A DNA stretch of 64,000 nt from Streptomyces xanthochromogenes (GCF_014650455.1 NZ_BMUZ01000009.1:310001-374000), one strand, 5' to 3'; counted from the first letter of the stretch, positions 42,128 through 50,740 are shown. The notes: generated by a model from the letters alone, not told the origin. Program-made: numbers and translations.

Positions 42128-42604
42128 ATGACTGCCGCACAACGCCGGGGCCGACGGATCATGATGAGCGACGAGGAGCGCGACGCCTTCCTCGGCGCGC
42201 AGCGCACCTGCCGGGTCGCCACCGTGTCGGCGGACGGCAGTCCGCACGTCGCCCCGCTCTGGTACGTCTGGCACGGCGGCTCGCTCTGGCTGTACTCGAT
42301 CACCCGCAGCCGCCGCTGGGCCCAGCTGGGCAAGGACCCGCGCGTCGCGGTGGTGGTGGACGACGGCACGGAGTACGGGGAGCTGCGCGGGGTGGAGCTC
42401 GGCGGCAGCGTCGTCCCGGTCGGCGAGGCGCCGCGCACCGGTGAGCCGTGCCCCGAACTCGCCCCGGTGGAGGCCCTGTTCGCGGCCAAGAACTTCGGCC
42501 TCAAAGAGATGATCCACGACGGGCGCCACGCCTGGCTGCGCCTGACGCCGGACACCGTCGTGTCGTGGGACTTCCGCAAACTGGGCGGCGACTTCGGGCG
42601 CTGA
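42128..42604 (+). CDS. PPOX-class (likely F420- or flavin-dependent) oxidoreductase
   Basis: A 158-residue split-barrel protein: CRVATVSADGSPHVAPLWYVWH at residues 28-49 is the standard flavin/F420-binding start of the PPOX family, and SRRWAQLGKDPRVAVVVDDG follows. The cofactor cannot be fixed by eye, but the family in actinobacteria is often F420-dependent. ATG 42128 has GGGGAGG about 4 bases upstream. It probably shares regulation with the divergent isochorismatase-like gene through the 42067 palindrome. Confidence 0.85.
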   Translation: MTAAQRRGRRIMMSDEERDAFLGAQRTCRVATVSADGSPHVAPLWYVWHGGSLWLYSITRSRRWAQLGKDPRVAVVVDDGTEYGELRGVELGGSVVPVGEAPRTGEPCPELAPVEALFAAKNFGLKEMIHDGRHAWLRLTPDTVVSWDFRKLGGDFGR

Positions 42605-42613
42605 TCCGCAGGC

Positions 42614-43525
42614 CTACCGGCCCTGGACCAGCGCGGCTCCGGCCGCCGCCAAGGCGTCGACCGCGGCCCGGATCGAGGGCCTGCGGTCGGCGTCGGCACG
42701 CCACACCGCGTACACGTGGCGGCTCATCGCGGCGCGCACCGGGACCACCCGGACCCCGTCCGGGACCGGGTCCCGGCCGAGCCGTGGGGCGATGCTGACG
42801 CCCAACCCGGCTTCCACCAGCGCGAGTTGGGTGGCGTGTTCGCGGGCGACATGCGCGACCTTCGGCTCGATCCCCTTGCCGCGCAGGGTGAACATGAGCC
42901 ACTCGCTGCAGAACTCGCCCTCGGGCCAGGTGATCCACTCGTCGCCGGCGAACTCCTCCAGGTCCACCGCGGTGCGCCCGGCCAGCGGATGCCCCGCCGG
43001 CAGGGCGACATCCGCCAGGTCGTCGAGCACCGCCCGCTTGGCAAGCCCGTCGGGCAGCGGCAACGGCTTGTTGTACCAGTCGAGTACGAGCGCGACGTCG
43101 AGGTCGCCGAGCAGAACGCCCCGCACCGACTCGTCGGCCTCCAGCTCCTCGGAGCGCACGGCGAGCTGGGGGTGTTCGGCGCGCAGCGAGGCGAGCGCGG
43201 CGGGGAAGAGCCCGCGCACCGCGGTGGCGAAGCCCGCGATCCGCAACTCGCCGACGACGCGGTCCCGTTGGGCCTCCAACTCGGCCTGAGCGAGCTGGAC
43301 CTGGGAGAGGATGCGGGCGGCGTGTTCGGCCAGGAGGCGGCCGGCGTCGGTGAGCCTGACCCCGCGTCCGTGCTTGGCGAGCAGCGGCTGACCCGCCTCC
43401 CGCTCCAGCTTGGCGAGCTGCTGGGAAACGGCGGAGGTGGTCACGTGCAGGGTGTCGGCGGCAGCGCCCACCGAGCCGTGCCGGGCCACCGCGTCGAGGG
43501 TGCGCAGGCGCTCCAGGTTCAACAT
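42614..43525 (-). CDS. LysR-family transcriptional regulator
   Basis: A 303-residue regulator: winged helix-turn-helix at residues 1-62 (RLRTLDAVARHGSVGAAADTL, then TTSAVSQQLAKLEREAG) and a two-lobed effector domain (VGELRIAGFATAVRG, LALVEAGLGVSIAPRL). It is divergent from an EamA exporter 74 bases away, and control of that exporter is the natural inference. The 3' end meets the PPOX gene 9 bases away. Confidence 0.92.
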   Translation of the reverse strand: MLNLERLRTLDAVARHGSVGAAADTLHVTTSAVSQQLAKLEREAGQPLLAKHGRGVRLTDAGRLLAEHAARILSQVQLAQAELEAQRDRVVGELRIAGFATAVRGLFPAALASLRAEHPQLAVRSEELEADESVRGVLLGDLDVALVLDWYNKPLPLPDGLAKRAVLDDLADVALPAGHPLAGRTAVDLEEFAGDEWITWPEGEFCSEWLMFTLRGKGIEPKVAHVAREHATQLALVEAGLGVSIAPRLGRDPVPDGVRVVPVRAAMSRHVYAVWRADADRRPSIRAAVDALAAAGAALVQGR

Positions 43526-43599
43526 GTAAGCGATGCTAACCGATCCCCCTGTTGAAGTCTCGCTTGTTCTACGCGGTCCATGGCCTCATCGTGGTCGTC

Positions 43600-44574
43600 A
43601 TGACCACCCCCGCCCCTCCCCGGCCCACCTCCTCCACTCCGATCCCGCCGCGCTCGGCCCCGGCGGCGGCCGTCGGGCGCCGCCCCGCGCTGGACTGGCG
43701 CATCCGCTTCGCCGGGCTCTCACTGATCTGGGGCTTCAGCTTTCTGCTCATCAAGGTCGGCACGGACGGCTACGCCCCCTTCCAGGTCACCTTCGGACGG
43801 TTGCTGTTCGGCACCCTGGTGCTCGCGGTGGCGATGGTGGTCAAGCGCGAACGGCTGCCGCGCGGGCGCCGCACCTGGCTGCACTTGGCGGTGGCGGCAC
43901 TGCTCCTCAACGCCGCGCCGTTCTCGCTGTTCGCGTACGCGGAGCTCACGATCCCCTCGACGCTGGCCGGGATCTGCAACGCGACCTCGCCGCTGTGGGG
44001 CATGGCGCTGTCGATGGTGGCGCTCTCCGAGGACCGGCCGACCCGTCGGCGGGTGGCGGGTCTCGGGCTCGGCTTCCTCGGGGTGCTCACGGTCCTCGGC
44101 GCCTGGCAGGGCTTCCACGGCCTGGACGTCACGGGGACGTCGATGGCCCTGCTGGCCTCGCTCTGCTACCCGATCGGCTGGATCTACGTCCGGCGCACCC
44201 TGGCGGGCGGCGGCCACTCCAACCTGTCCCTGATCGGCTCCCAGCTCGGCGTCGCCACCCTTCAACTCGCGCTGGTCACACCGCTGTTCGCGGGATTCCC
44301 GAGTTCCTTCCCGGTCGTCCCGCTGCTGGCCGTCGCGGCGCTGGGCGCCCTCGGCACCGGCCTCGCGGTCCTCGTCCAGTACGGGCTCGTCAACGAGGTG
44401 GGCCCGACCACGGCCCAGATGGTCACCTACTTCATCCCGGTGATCGCCACGGCCGCGGGAGTGGCGGTACTCGGCGAGAGCCTCGGCTGGAACACGCCGG
44501 TCGGGGCGGCCGTCGTCCTCGCGGGCGCCGCCCTCACCCAGAGCCGGCGGCGAGCGAAACCGAAGGCCCCGTAG
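43600..44574 (+). CDS. EamA/DMT-family exporter
   Basis: The 324-residue protein has a Pro-rich cytoplasmic start followed by ten membrane segments (RFAGLSLIWGFSFLLIKVGT opens the first EamA repeat; GSQLGVATLQLALVTPLFAG and TTAQMVTYFIPVIATAAGVA the second). It is divergent from the LysR gene. Start is uncertain: ATG 43600 is used, but GTG 43591 or TTG 43552 remain possible and no clear ribosome site distinguishes them. Substrate unknown (amino acids or drugs are typical). Confidence 0.86.
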   Translation: MTTPAPPRPTSSTPIPPRSAPAAAVGRRPALDWRIRFAGLSLIWGFSFLLIKVGTDGYAPFQVTFGRLLFGTLVLAVAMVVKRERLPRGRRTWLHLAVAALLLNAAPFSLFAYAELTIPSTLAGICNATSPLWGMALSMVALSEDRPTRRRVAGLGLGFLGVLTVLGAWQGFHGLDVTGTSMALLASLCYPIGWIYVRRTLAGGGHSNLSLIGSQLGVATLQLALVTPLFAGFPSSFPVVPLLAVAALGALGTGLAVLVQYGLVNEVGPTTAQMVTYFIPVIATAAGVAVLGESLGWNTPVGAAVVLAGAALTQSRRRAKPKAP

Positions 44575-44655
44575 GCGAGGGCCCCGCAGAGGGGGCTCGA
44601 CGCCCACGGTCCAGCGGGCGGTCGCCCGAGCGACCCGGGCCCGGCCGGCGCGGGC

Positions 44656-45996
44656 TCAGTAGGCGAAGCGGACACCGGGGCCCGGGCCGACCGCGGAGGC
44701 CACGGCATCCGCGAGCGGCCCGATCTCGTCCGGGGCGAGACTCGACACGGTGATCCGCACCCCCGGCCCCGAGGCCATCCGGAAACGCGCCCCGGGCGCC
44801 ACCGCCCAGCCCGCGTGCAGCAGCCGGGACACCGCCCCCGTCTCCTCGGGCACCGGCACCCACACCACGAACCCGCTCCGCCCGTGCGCCCGCACCCCGC
44901 GCTCACGCAGCGCCCGCAGCAGTCCCTCGCGCCGCTCGCGGTACGAGCGGGCGACCTTCGCCGGATCGACCGCGTGGGAGTTCCACAGCTCGACCACGGC
45001 CCGCTGGAGCAGTCGGCTGACCCAGCCGGGGCCGAGCCGCTGGCGCCCGCGCACCCGGTCAAGCGTGACGGCGTCGCCGGTGAGGAGGGCGAGCCGCAGA
45101 TCCGGCCCGTACGCCTTGGCCACCGACCTCACGAACGCCCAGTGTTCGGTCGCCGGGGCGATGGGGTGCAGCGGCAGGTCGACCATGCCGTGGCCGTGGT
45201 CGTCCTCGATGAGCAGCACTCCCGGGTGCGCGGCGAGTACGTCGCGCAGGGCGCGGGCGCGGGCCGCGCTCACGGCGGCGCCGGTGGGGTTCTGCGCGCG
45301 ACAGGTGACCACGACGGCCCGGGCGCCCGCCTCCAGGGCGCGTTCGAGCCCCTCGGGCAGCGGCCCCTCGTCGTCGAGCGGCATGGGTTCGGCCCGCAGA
45401 CCGAGCGCCGGTACGAGGTCGAGCAGCGCGCTCCAGCCCGGGTCCTCGATCGCGACCGGGTCGCCGGGCCTCAGATGCGCGGTGAGCACCCGCTCGATGG
45501 CGTCGAGCGAGCCGGAGAGCACCCCGACCGGGCCGTCCGGTACGCCCTGCTCGTCGAAGACGGCGCGGGCGAGGCGGGCCAGCTCCTCGTCCACGGGCTC
45601 CTGCCCGTACAGGAAGCGGCCCGGCCGCTCGGCGTTGGCGCGGGCGGCGGCCGCCAGCGCGTCGGCGAGCGGGGGAAGCAGCCGCGCGTCCGGGTTGCCG
45701 TCGGCGATGTTGCGCACGCCTTCGGGCACATCGGCCCGGATGAGGTCGCGGGCCGAGCTCGCGGGCCTCGGGCGCACCCGGCTGCCGCGCCGGCCGGCCG
45801 TCTCGATCACCCCGCGGTCGCGCAGCAGCCGGTAGGCGGCCGCGACCGTATTGGGATTGACGCCGAGCTCGGTGGCCAACTCCCTGAGCGGGGGCAGCAG
45901 TTGACCCGGTTCGAGCCCGCCCGAACCCACCGCGCGCTCCACGCTCTCGGCAATCTCCGATGCGCGGCGCCCCTCGATCCGATATTCTCCTAGCAC
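44656..45996 (-). CDS. MocR-type regulator (GntR HTH fused to aminotransferase)
   Basis: A 446-residue MocR/PdxR-like protein: winged HTH at residues 8-75 (LLPPLRELATELGVNPNTVA, AAYRLLRDRGVIET) and a fold-type-I aminotransferase domain from about residue 95 (SGSLDAIERVL, TCRAQNPTGAA, EDDHGHGM) with the PLP Lys in SVAKAYGPDLRLAL. Such regulators sense PLP or aminated ligands. GTG 45996 has no ribosome site and lies only 35 bases from the divergent PPOX start, so the mRNA may be leaderless. A perfect 12-bp palindrome lies between the genes. Confidence 0.92.
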   Translation of the reverse strand: MLGEYRIEGRRASEIAESVERAVGSGGLEPGQLLPPLRELATELGVNPNTVAAAYRLLRDRGVIETAGRRGSRVRPRPASSARDLIRADVPEGVRNIADGNPDARLLPPLADALAAAARANAERPGRFLYGQEPVDEELARLARAVFDEQGVPDGPVGVLSGSLDAIERVLTAHLRPGDPVAIEDPGWSALLDLVPALGLRAEPMPLDDEGPLPEGLERALEAGARAVVVTCRAQNPTGAAVSAARARALRDVLAAHPGVLLIEDDHGHGMVDLPLHPIAPATEHWAFVRSVAKAYGPDLRLALLTGDAVTLDRVRGRQRLGPGWVSRLLQRAVVELWNSHAVDPAKVARSYRERREGLLRALRERGVRAHGRSGFVVWVPVPEETGAVSRLLHAGWAVAPGARFRMASGPGVRITVSSLAPDEIGPLADAVASAVGPGPGVRFAY

Positions 45997-46007
45997 AAAC
46001 CAGATTA

Positions 46008-46019
46008 TGCACTAGTGCA
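46008..46019. promoter_or_regulatory. Perfect palindrome TGCACTAGTGCA between mocR and PPOX genes
   Basis: A 12-bp perfect palindrome in a 35-bp divergent gap, with an additional TAGCAC (45991-45996) overlapping the mocR start. Binding by the MocR regulator here would occlude both promoters. Confidence 0.6.
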
Positions 46020-46031
46020 ATGGAGAACGCA

Positions 46032-46703
46032 ATGTCGGAGACCGCGAGCCCAGCCCCCTACCAGGCGACCGACCGCACCGTGCCGACCCGCTCGCGCGAG
46101 CGGGCCTCGTACGACCGCGAGCTGGTGCACGGCATCCTCGACACGGCGTACGTCTGCCACCTCGGTTTCGTCCGCGACGGCGCGCCCGTCGTGCTGCCGA
46201 CGCTCTTCGCCCGGGTCGGTGAGCGGCTGTACATACACGGCTCGACCGGCTCGCGTCCGCTGCGCGCGGCGGGGCAGGCCGATCCGGGGCTGCCGGTCTG
46301 CCTGACGGTCACCCACGTCGACGGGCTCGTCCTCGCCCGGTCCGCCTTCCACCACTCGATCAACTACCGCTCGGCCGTGGTGCACGGCACGGCCCACGAG
46401 ATCACCGACCCCGAGGAGAAGCGCACCGCGCTCGACGCGATCGTGGACCACGTCGTCCCCGGCCGCTCCCTCGACTCACGCCCGGCGAACGCCAAGGAGC
46501 TGGCCGCGACGGCGGTGATCGGCCTCGACCTGAACGAGGTCTCGGCGAAGCTCCGCACCGGCGGTCCCAACGACGACGCCGAGGACCTCGCACTGCCGCA
46601 CTGGGCCGGCGTCCTGCCGCTCGCGCCCGGCTACGGTGCTCCGCTCCCGGCGGGCGACCTCGACCCGGCGGTGGCCATACCGGACTACCTCACCGTGATG
46701 TGA
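46032..46703 (+). CDS. Pyridoxamine 5'-phosphate oxidase family (FMN-binding split-barrel) protein
   Basis: A 223-residue protein: YDRELVHGILDTAYVCHLGF leads into a flavin-binding barrel (APVVLPTLFARVGERLYIHGS; SINYRSAVVHGTAHEITDP). It resembles the FMN-binding PPOX proteins that stand next to MocR regulators. ATG 46032 has GGAGAA about 5 bases upstream; an in-frame ATG 12 bases earlier is less well placed. It is divergent from the MocR gene and almost certainly its target, which suggests a role in vitamin B6 or amine metabolism, or xenobiotic reduction. Confidence 0.85.
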   Translation: MSETASPAPYQATDRTVPTRSRERASYDRELVHGILDTAYVCHLGFVRDGAPVVLPTLFARVGERLYIHGSTGSRPLRAAGQADPGLPVCLTVTHVDGLVLARSAFHHSINYRSAVVHGTAHEITDPEEKRTALDAIVDHVVPGRSLDSRPANAKELAATAVIGLDLNEVSAKLRTGGPNDDAEDLALPHWAGVLPLAPGYGAPLPAGDLDPAVAIPDYLTVM

Positions 46704-46750
46704 GCAGGCTCGTGCCCCGGGTGGCCCCGTCGCGCGGCGGGGCCACCCGT

Positions 46751-46820
46751 GCCTCACACGAGAACCGCTTCGCGTCGGGTCCTCCGCCTCACAGGAGAAC
46801 CGCTTCGCGTCGGGTCCTCG
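46751..46820. repeat. 35-bp tandem duplication spanning an EamA stop codon
   Basis: Units at 46751-46785 and 46786-46820 differ at only two of 35 bases (GCCTCACA[C/G]GAGAACCGCT...). The second unit contains the last codons and stop of the minus-strand EamA gene ending at 46789; the first lies just beyond it. A hairpin role is not obvious. Confidence 0.9.
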
Positions 46821-47766
46821 CCGCCTGCCGCGTCTCGGCCGCCGCGAGCCCGAGCACCGCGAGGAGCAGCAGCGCGGTGCCGACGGCGGTGGCGGCGGTG
46901 ATCCGCTCGCCCAGCACGGACACGGCGAGCACGGCCGCACTCACCGGTTCGAGGAGCATGATCACCGAGACGGTCGCGGCCCGGACGACCGCGGCACCCG
47001 CGAAGTAGAGGGCGTACGCGAACGCGGTGGGCACGGCCGCCACGTACAGCAGCAGGACCACCACCCGCACCGGGTCCCCGGTGTGCGGCAGCAGCCCCTC
47101 CGAGCCCGCGAGGGGCAGCAGGCACAGGGCCGCCACGCCGAAGGCCCAGGCCGTGGTGGACGACGGGTCGCCGGCTCCGCCGTCGCGGCCGAGCCACCGG
47201 GTCAGCAGGGTGATGGCCGCGTATCCGGCGGCCGAGACCAGCGCGAGCACGACCCCGGCGGGACGAACGGTGCCGCCGCCGTTGCCGATCCACAGGACCG
47301 CCAGCCCCGCGAGCGCCCCGGCGACGGCCGCGCCGCCCGACCGGCCGATCCGCTCGCCCAGGGTGAGACGGGCGCCGAGCGCGATGAGGACGGGGCCCGC
47401 GCCGAGGGTCACCACGGTCGCGACCGCGAGCCCGGTGGCCTCGACGGCCGCGAAGTACGCGCTCTGGAAGACCATCAGGCCGATGCCGTTGCCGAGGATG
47501 CGCAGCAGCCTGCGGCCGCGTGGTTCGGCGGCCCTGGGTGCGCGGCGGCGGCGCAGCGCCATCGCGCCGAGCAGCAGGACGAGTCCGCCGGCGCAGCGCC
47601 AGAAGGACAGGGCGAGCGGTCCGATGTCGCTGGCCCCGAAGACCAGGGCGGCCGCGCCGCCCGCGGTGCCCCAGGCGACTCCGGCGAAGGCGAGGTAGAG
47701 CAGGCCGCGGCCGACAGGCAGGGCGGCGGAAGGGGCCGGTGCAAGGCCCGTTGACGAGTTCGACAC
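46789..47766 (-). CDS. EamA/DMT-family exporter
   Basis: A 325-residue ten-segment transporter: GLLYLAFAGVAWGTAGGAAA opens the first half; VSVIMLLEPVSAAVLAVSVL with the conserved E-P closes the second. The C-terminus RTRREAVLL lies in a duplicated 35-bp block. GTG 47766 is the start of the longest frame; MSNSSTGLAPAPS precedes the first membrane segment. It is one of four EamA exporters in this window and the second in this short stretch. Substrate unknown. Confidence 0.87.
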   Translation of the reverse strand: MSNSSTGLAPAPSAALPVGRGLLYLAFAGVAWGTAGGAAALVFGASDIGPLALSFWRCAGGLVLLLGAMALRRRRAPRAAEPRGRRLLRILGNGIGLMVFQSAYFAAVEATGLAVATVVTLGAGPVLIALGARLTLGERIGRSGGAAVAGALAGLAVLWIGNGGGTVRPAGVVLALVSAAGYAAITLLTRWLGRDGGAGDPSSTTAWAFGVAALCLLPLAGSEGLLPHTGDPVRVVVLLLYVAAVPTAFAYALYFAGAAVVRAATVSVIMLLEPVSAAVLAVSVLGERITAATAVGTALLLLAVLGLAAAETRQAARTRREAVLL

Positions 47767-47929
47767 GTACGTACTCCGAGGAGGAAGACGGCTGGCTGTT
47801 CGCTGGCGTGGAGTACGCGGGCAGCGACGAGCCGCTCGGGGACTGCCCGAGCCGGGTCTTCGTCGGGAGTGCGGCCGCCCGCGTTACGCGGCGGGAGGCG
47901 GCAGTACGGTCATCGGCACGATCGCCACC

Positions 47930-48913
47930 CTAGGCGGCCGAGTGTCCGGGCGACAACTCCCCTTCGGCGGGGGCCGGTCCGCCCGTGGCGACCGGACCGG
48001 ACGGCGCCTTGGGGGCCGCCGACTGGGCGATGAACGCGCCGGTCAGGACGATGGCGCCGCCGATGATCTGCGGCGGGGAGAGGTGTTCGCCGAGCAGGAT
48101 CCAGGCGAACACGGTCGCGAGCACCGCCTCCAGGCAGGCGACCACCCCGGCCACCTGCGGGGAGAGCCTGCGCACCGAGATGACCCCGGTGACGTAGGCG
48201 AGCACGGTCGCCATCAGCACGATCCAGCAGAGCAGCAGTGCGGCCGGGACCTGGGAGCCGTTCATGTCGGCGTCGCCGCCGAGCAATGACCATTTCATGC
48301 CCCACGGGCGGGTCACCACGGTCAGGACCAGCGCGCCGACGAGCAGCCCGTGGGCGATGACACCGATCGGGTCGGCCGCGCCCTCGCCCTCGCCGCCCTG
48401 GTCGGACAGGACGAAGTAGCCGACCTGGCAGCAGGCCGCGCCGAGCGCGAGGAGCAGCCCGACCGCGTCGAAACCGAGCCCGGACCAGATCTCGACGACA
48501 CAGGCGAGGCCGCCGACGGCGAGCACCACGCCGACCGCGGCGGCCCGGCTCACCTGCCGGCGCTGGACGAACCGGACCCAGCCGAGGACCAGGGCGGGGG
48601 CCAGGTATTCGACGAGCAGGGCGACGCCCACGGGTATCCGCGAGATGGAGGCGAAGTAGCAGGCCTGGACGCCCGCGACCGCGAGGAGTCCGAACCCGGC
48701 GAGCAGGGCGGGCCTGCGCAGCACCAGGGCCCGGTGGCGCCAGGCCACCGGGAGCATGACGAGCGCGGCGCCGGTCACCCGCAACCACACCACGTGCAGC
48801 GGGTCGAGCCCCGCTTCGATGAGCGGCTTGGCCGCCACCCCTGAACCACCGAACGCGAAGGCCGACACCAGGGCTAGTCCCAGGCCGACGCTTCTTCCCT
48901 GAGACGCCTGCAT
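47930..48913 (-). CDS. EamA/DMT-family exporter
   Basis: A 327-residue protein with ten membrane segments: GLGLALVSAFAFGGSGVAAK, VALLVEYLAPALVLGW, and VVACLEAVLATVFAWILLGE in the second repeat, then a Pro/Ala/Gly tail. ATG 48913 is used; GTG 6 bases upstream is possible. It lies in the same direction as the previous exporter with a 163-base gap. The two are only distantly similar, so they were not recently duplicated. Confidence 0.87.
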   Translation of the reverse strand: MQASQGRSVGLGLALVSAFAFGGSGVAAKPLIEAGLDPLHVVWLRVTGAALVMLPVAWRHRALVLRRPALLAGFGLLAVAGVQACYFASISRIPVGVALLVEYLAPALVLGWVRFVQRRQVSRAAAVGVVLAVGGLACVVEIWSGLGFDAVGLLLALGAACCQVGYFVLSDQGGEGEGAADPIGVIAHGLLVGALVLTVVTRPWGMKWSLLGGDADMNGSQVPAALLLCWIVLMATVLAYVTGVISVRRLSPQVAGVVACLEAVLATVFAWILLGEHLSPPQIIGGAIVLTGAFIAQSAAPKAPSGPVATGGPAPAEGELSPGHSAA

Positions 48914-49012
48914 CGGCACATCATGGCAGTCCCGGTCAGCACCTTCCTCCGGGTGACACCTGTCGAGACGGCAGCCCGAGTCCGGCGCCCGCCCATGGGC
49001 CGACTCGGCCCG

Positions 49013-49114
49013 CTTCGGAGCGGTTCAGGCCTGCCTGCTCGGTCCCCTTCGGAGCGGTTCAGGCCTGCCTGCTCGGTCCCCTTCGGAGCGGTTCAGGCCT
49101 GTCGGCTCGGCCCG
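49013..49114. repeat. 34-bp tandem repeat, three copies, covering a stop codon
   Basis: Units starting at 49013, 49047 and 49081 (CTTCGGAGCGGTTCAGGCCT...) repeat with a 34-bp period, the first two complete and the third diverging after about 21 bases. The third unit contains the stop codon (TCA at 49093-49095) of the minus-strand Clp-N gene, so the repeats form its 3' end and downstream region. Confidence 0.9.
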
Positions 49115-49644
49115 CCCACGCTTCCGGTCAGGCCCGGTTCGCCCGGCTGCGCGAGGCGGTCGGCCAGCGCTGTCGTGTCCACACCCGCGTGCCGCAGCAC
49201 CTCGACCGCGCGGCAGTCCGGGTCCGCCGCGAGCGCGGCCAGCACATCACAGCCGCCGACCGGCTCGCCGCCGCGGGCCTCGGCCCGGCCGAGCGCGTAC
49301 TCCATCGCCGTCAGCGCACTGGGCGACCAGCCCGGCTGCGTCATCAGGGGCACCGCCCCGGAGTCCTCCACGGAGCCCTGCCAGCGGAGCCCGTATCCGA
49401 TGCTGCGCTGCACCAGGTAGCCCAGCACCCGCGCCAGCTGCGCGCCGTCGTCCAGGGCTGCCCGCACCTCCGGGTCGCTCTCCATCAGGGAGTGCAGCAG
49501 ATGCGCGGTGTCGAGCTGTCGGTCCCCGTCGCGCAGCGCACGTCTGCGCGCACCCGCGACCACGGAGGCCAGCTCCTCGGTGAGCCGGACTTCGATGTCT
49601 GCGGGCGGAGCCTGATGAGCTGCTCCTGGGGTAGGACGGTGCAC
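49093..49644 (-). CDS. Clp N-terminal domain protein
   Basis: A 183-residue stand-alone Clp-N (ClpA/ClpC amino-terminal) protein: EVRLTEELASVVAGARRRAL, QLDTAHLLHSLM (the LGTEHLLLAL-like motif), then a second repeat TAMEYALGRAEARGGEPVGGCDVLAAL. It has no AAA+ module, so it may be an adaptor or a substrate-binding remnant. GTG 49644 gives MHRPTPGAAHQAPP; starts a little downstream are possible. Its last codons and stop lie in a 34-bp tandem repeat. Confidence 0.82.
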   Translation of the reverse strand: MHRPTPGAAHQAPPADIEVRLTEELASVVAGARRRALRDGDRQLDTAHLLHSLMESDPEVRAALDDGAQLARVLGYLVQRSIGYGLRWQGSVEDSGAVPLMTQPGWSPSALTAMEYALGRAEARGGEPVGGCDVLAALAADPDCRAVEVLRHAGVDTTALADRLAQPGEPGLTGSVGGPSRQA

Positions 49645-49891
49645 CAGTCCACCTCATCAGCCGGCGGCGCACGGCACATCCCCGTGCGGGAGCATTTCGA
49701 TCTCCCGCGAAAGGTGGGCACGGATGACCGGCTTCTCCTCCTTACGGATGAGATCTCGGAATTGCCCGCGCGAGGGGAACTCTCAGCGGCGCGAGACGTC
49801 CCGGCCCGCGCCCCCGGCGCAACCGGTCCGCCGCGCCGGGTCGTCCTCCCTCGGGACACACCCGTCCCCACCGCCCGCCGAGGGAGCGCCG

Positions 49892-50083
49892 ATGTGCTGG
49901 ATGGTCGCCCTGCTGGCCCAGGACGGACAGCAGTACGTGTACCGCGTGTACGCGCCGCGCGACGCGCTCCCCGGCGACCTGTTCTGGGCGGCGTTCCACT
50001 GCCACGACGAGTCCGCGCGGCCCCGCGCCTGCGATCTGTTCGACTCCGCCGAGATCTGGGCCCTGGAGGGCCAGCGGATCTGA
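49892..50083 (+). CDS. Small hypothetical protein (63 aa)
   Basis: The 63-residue protein MCWMVALLAQDGQQYVYRVY... has strong G/C third positions and AGGGAG 6 bases upstream of ATG 49892. It is aromatic-rich, with two Cys besides the first one (FHCHDES, RACDLF), and ends IWALEGQRI. I do not recognise the family. The 247-base region upstream (49645-49891) has no gene. Confidence 0.65.
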   Translation: MCWMVALLAQDGQQYVYRVYAPRDALPGDLFWAAFHCHDESARPRACDLFDSAEIWALEGQRI

Positions 50084-50139
50084 CGGTTCATCAGTATTGA
50101 ATGTTCGCCCGGCTCCCGCTACGTTCCGCGCACGTCCAC

Positions 50140-50267
50140 CTGACAGCCCCACGCAGTCCCACCCAATCCCATGCGATCCCCTGCTGCCCCTGAACGCATG
50201 GACGCGCGAAGTCCCCCGAAGTCCAGTGAAGTCCAGTGAAGTCCCGTGAAGTCCCGTGAAGGAGTGG
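50140..50267. repeat. 10-bp periodic repeat in the leader of the SRPBCC gene
   Basis: Units GAAGTCCCCC, GAAGTCCAGT (x2), GAAGTCCCGT (x2) run without gaps from 50208 to 50257, and the sixth unit (GAAGGAGTGG) carries the ribosome site. Upstream, from about 50140, a weaker series (CAGTCCCACC, CAATCCCATG, CGATCCCCTG) keeps the same 10-bp step. One helical turn per unit suggests a multi-site regulator array or slippage. Confidence 0.85.
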
Positions 50268-50271
50268 TCGT

Positions 50272-50700
50272 ATGGCCGAGGTCAGCGCGGAGGCACGTAT
50301 CGAGGCTCCGGCCGAGAAGGTCTGGGCACAGCTCACCGACTTCTCCTCGTACGGCGAGTGGAACGCCACGCACACCAGCTTCCCGGCGGGCGGCCCCGAC
50401 AAGCTGGAGCTGGGCGCCACCTACGCGGAGAACATGAAGCTCATGGGCTTTCCGGCCGAAGTGGCCTGGACCGTGGACGAGTTCGAGGCGGGCCGGGTCT
50501 TCGGCGTCCGCGGCAAGGGCCCGATGGGCGTGAACGTCTTCAACCGGTACACGGTCGTCCCCGACGGCGGGGCCACCACGGTCCGCATCGACGGCGAGTT
50601 CACCGGGGCCGCGGTCTCGCTCATGGCGGGCAAGCTCAAGGACTCGGCGACGGCCGCGCTCAACGAGTCGCTGCGCAAGCTCGGCGGCCTGTGCGTCTGA
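50272..50700 (+). CDS. SRPBCC family protein
   Basis: A 142-residue protein: VSAEARIEAPAEKVWAQLTD followed by FSSYGEWN is the standard start of the SRPBCC/polyketide-cyclase fold, and GAAVSLMAGKLKDSATAALN is the long C-terminal helix. It probably binds a hydrophobic ligand. ATG 50272 has GAAGGAG about 8 bases upstream, within the last unit of a 10-bp repeat array that forms its leader. Confidence 0.86.
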   Translation: MAEVSAEARIEAPAEKVWAQLTDFSSYGEWNATHTSFPAGGPDKLELGATYAENMKLMGFPAEVAWTVDEFEAGRVFGVRGKGPMGVNVFNRYTVVPDGGATTVRIDGEFTGAAVSLMAGKLKDSATAALNESLRKLGGLCV

Positions 50701-50713
50701 ACCGAACGCGCGA

Positions 50714-50740
50714 AGCCCCGCGGCCGGTGGCCGCGGGGCT
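50714..50740. terminator. Bidirectional terminator between SRPBCC and padR genes
   Basis: AGCCCCGCGGCC and GGCCGCGGGGCT form a perfect 12-bp stem with a 3-base loop between the convergent stops at 50700 and 50756. Confidence 0.85.

Noticed and set aside
49013..49114. CRISPR-like repeat array
   Set aside because: Units are directly adjacent with no spacers, and no cas genes are present.
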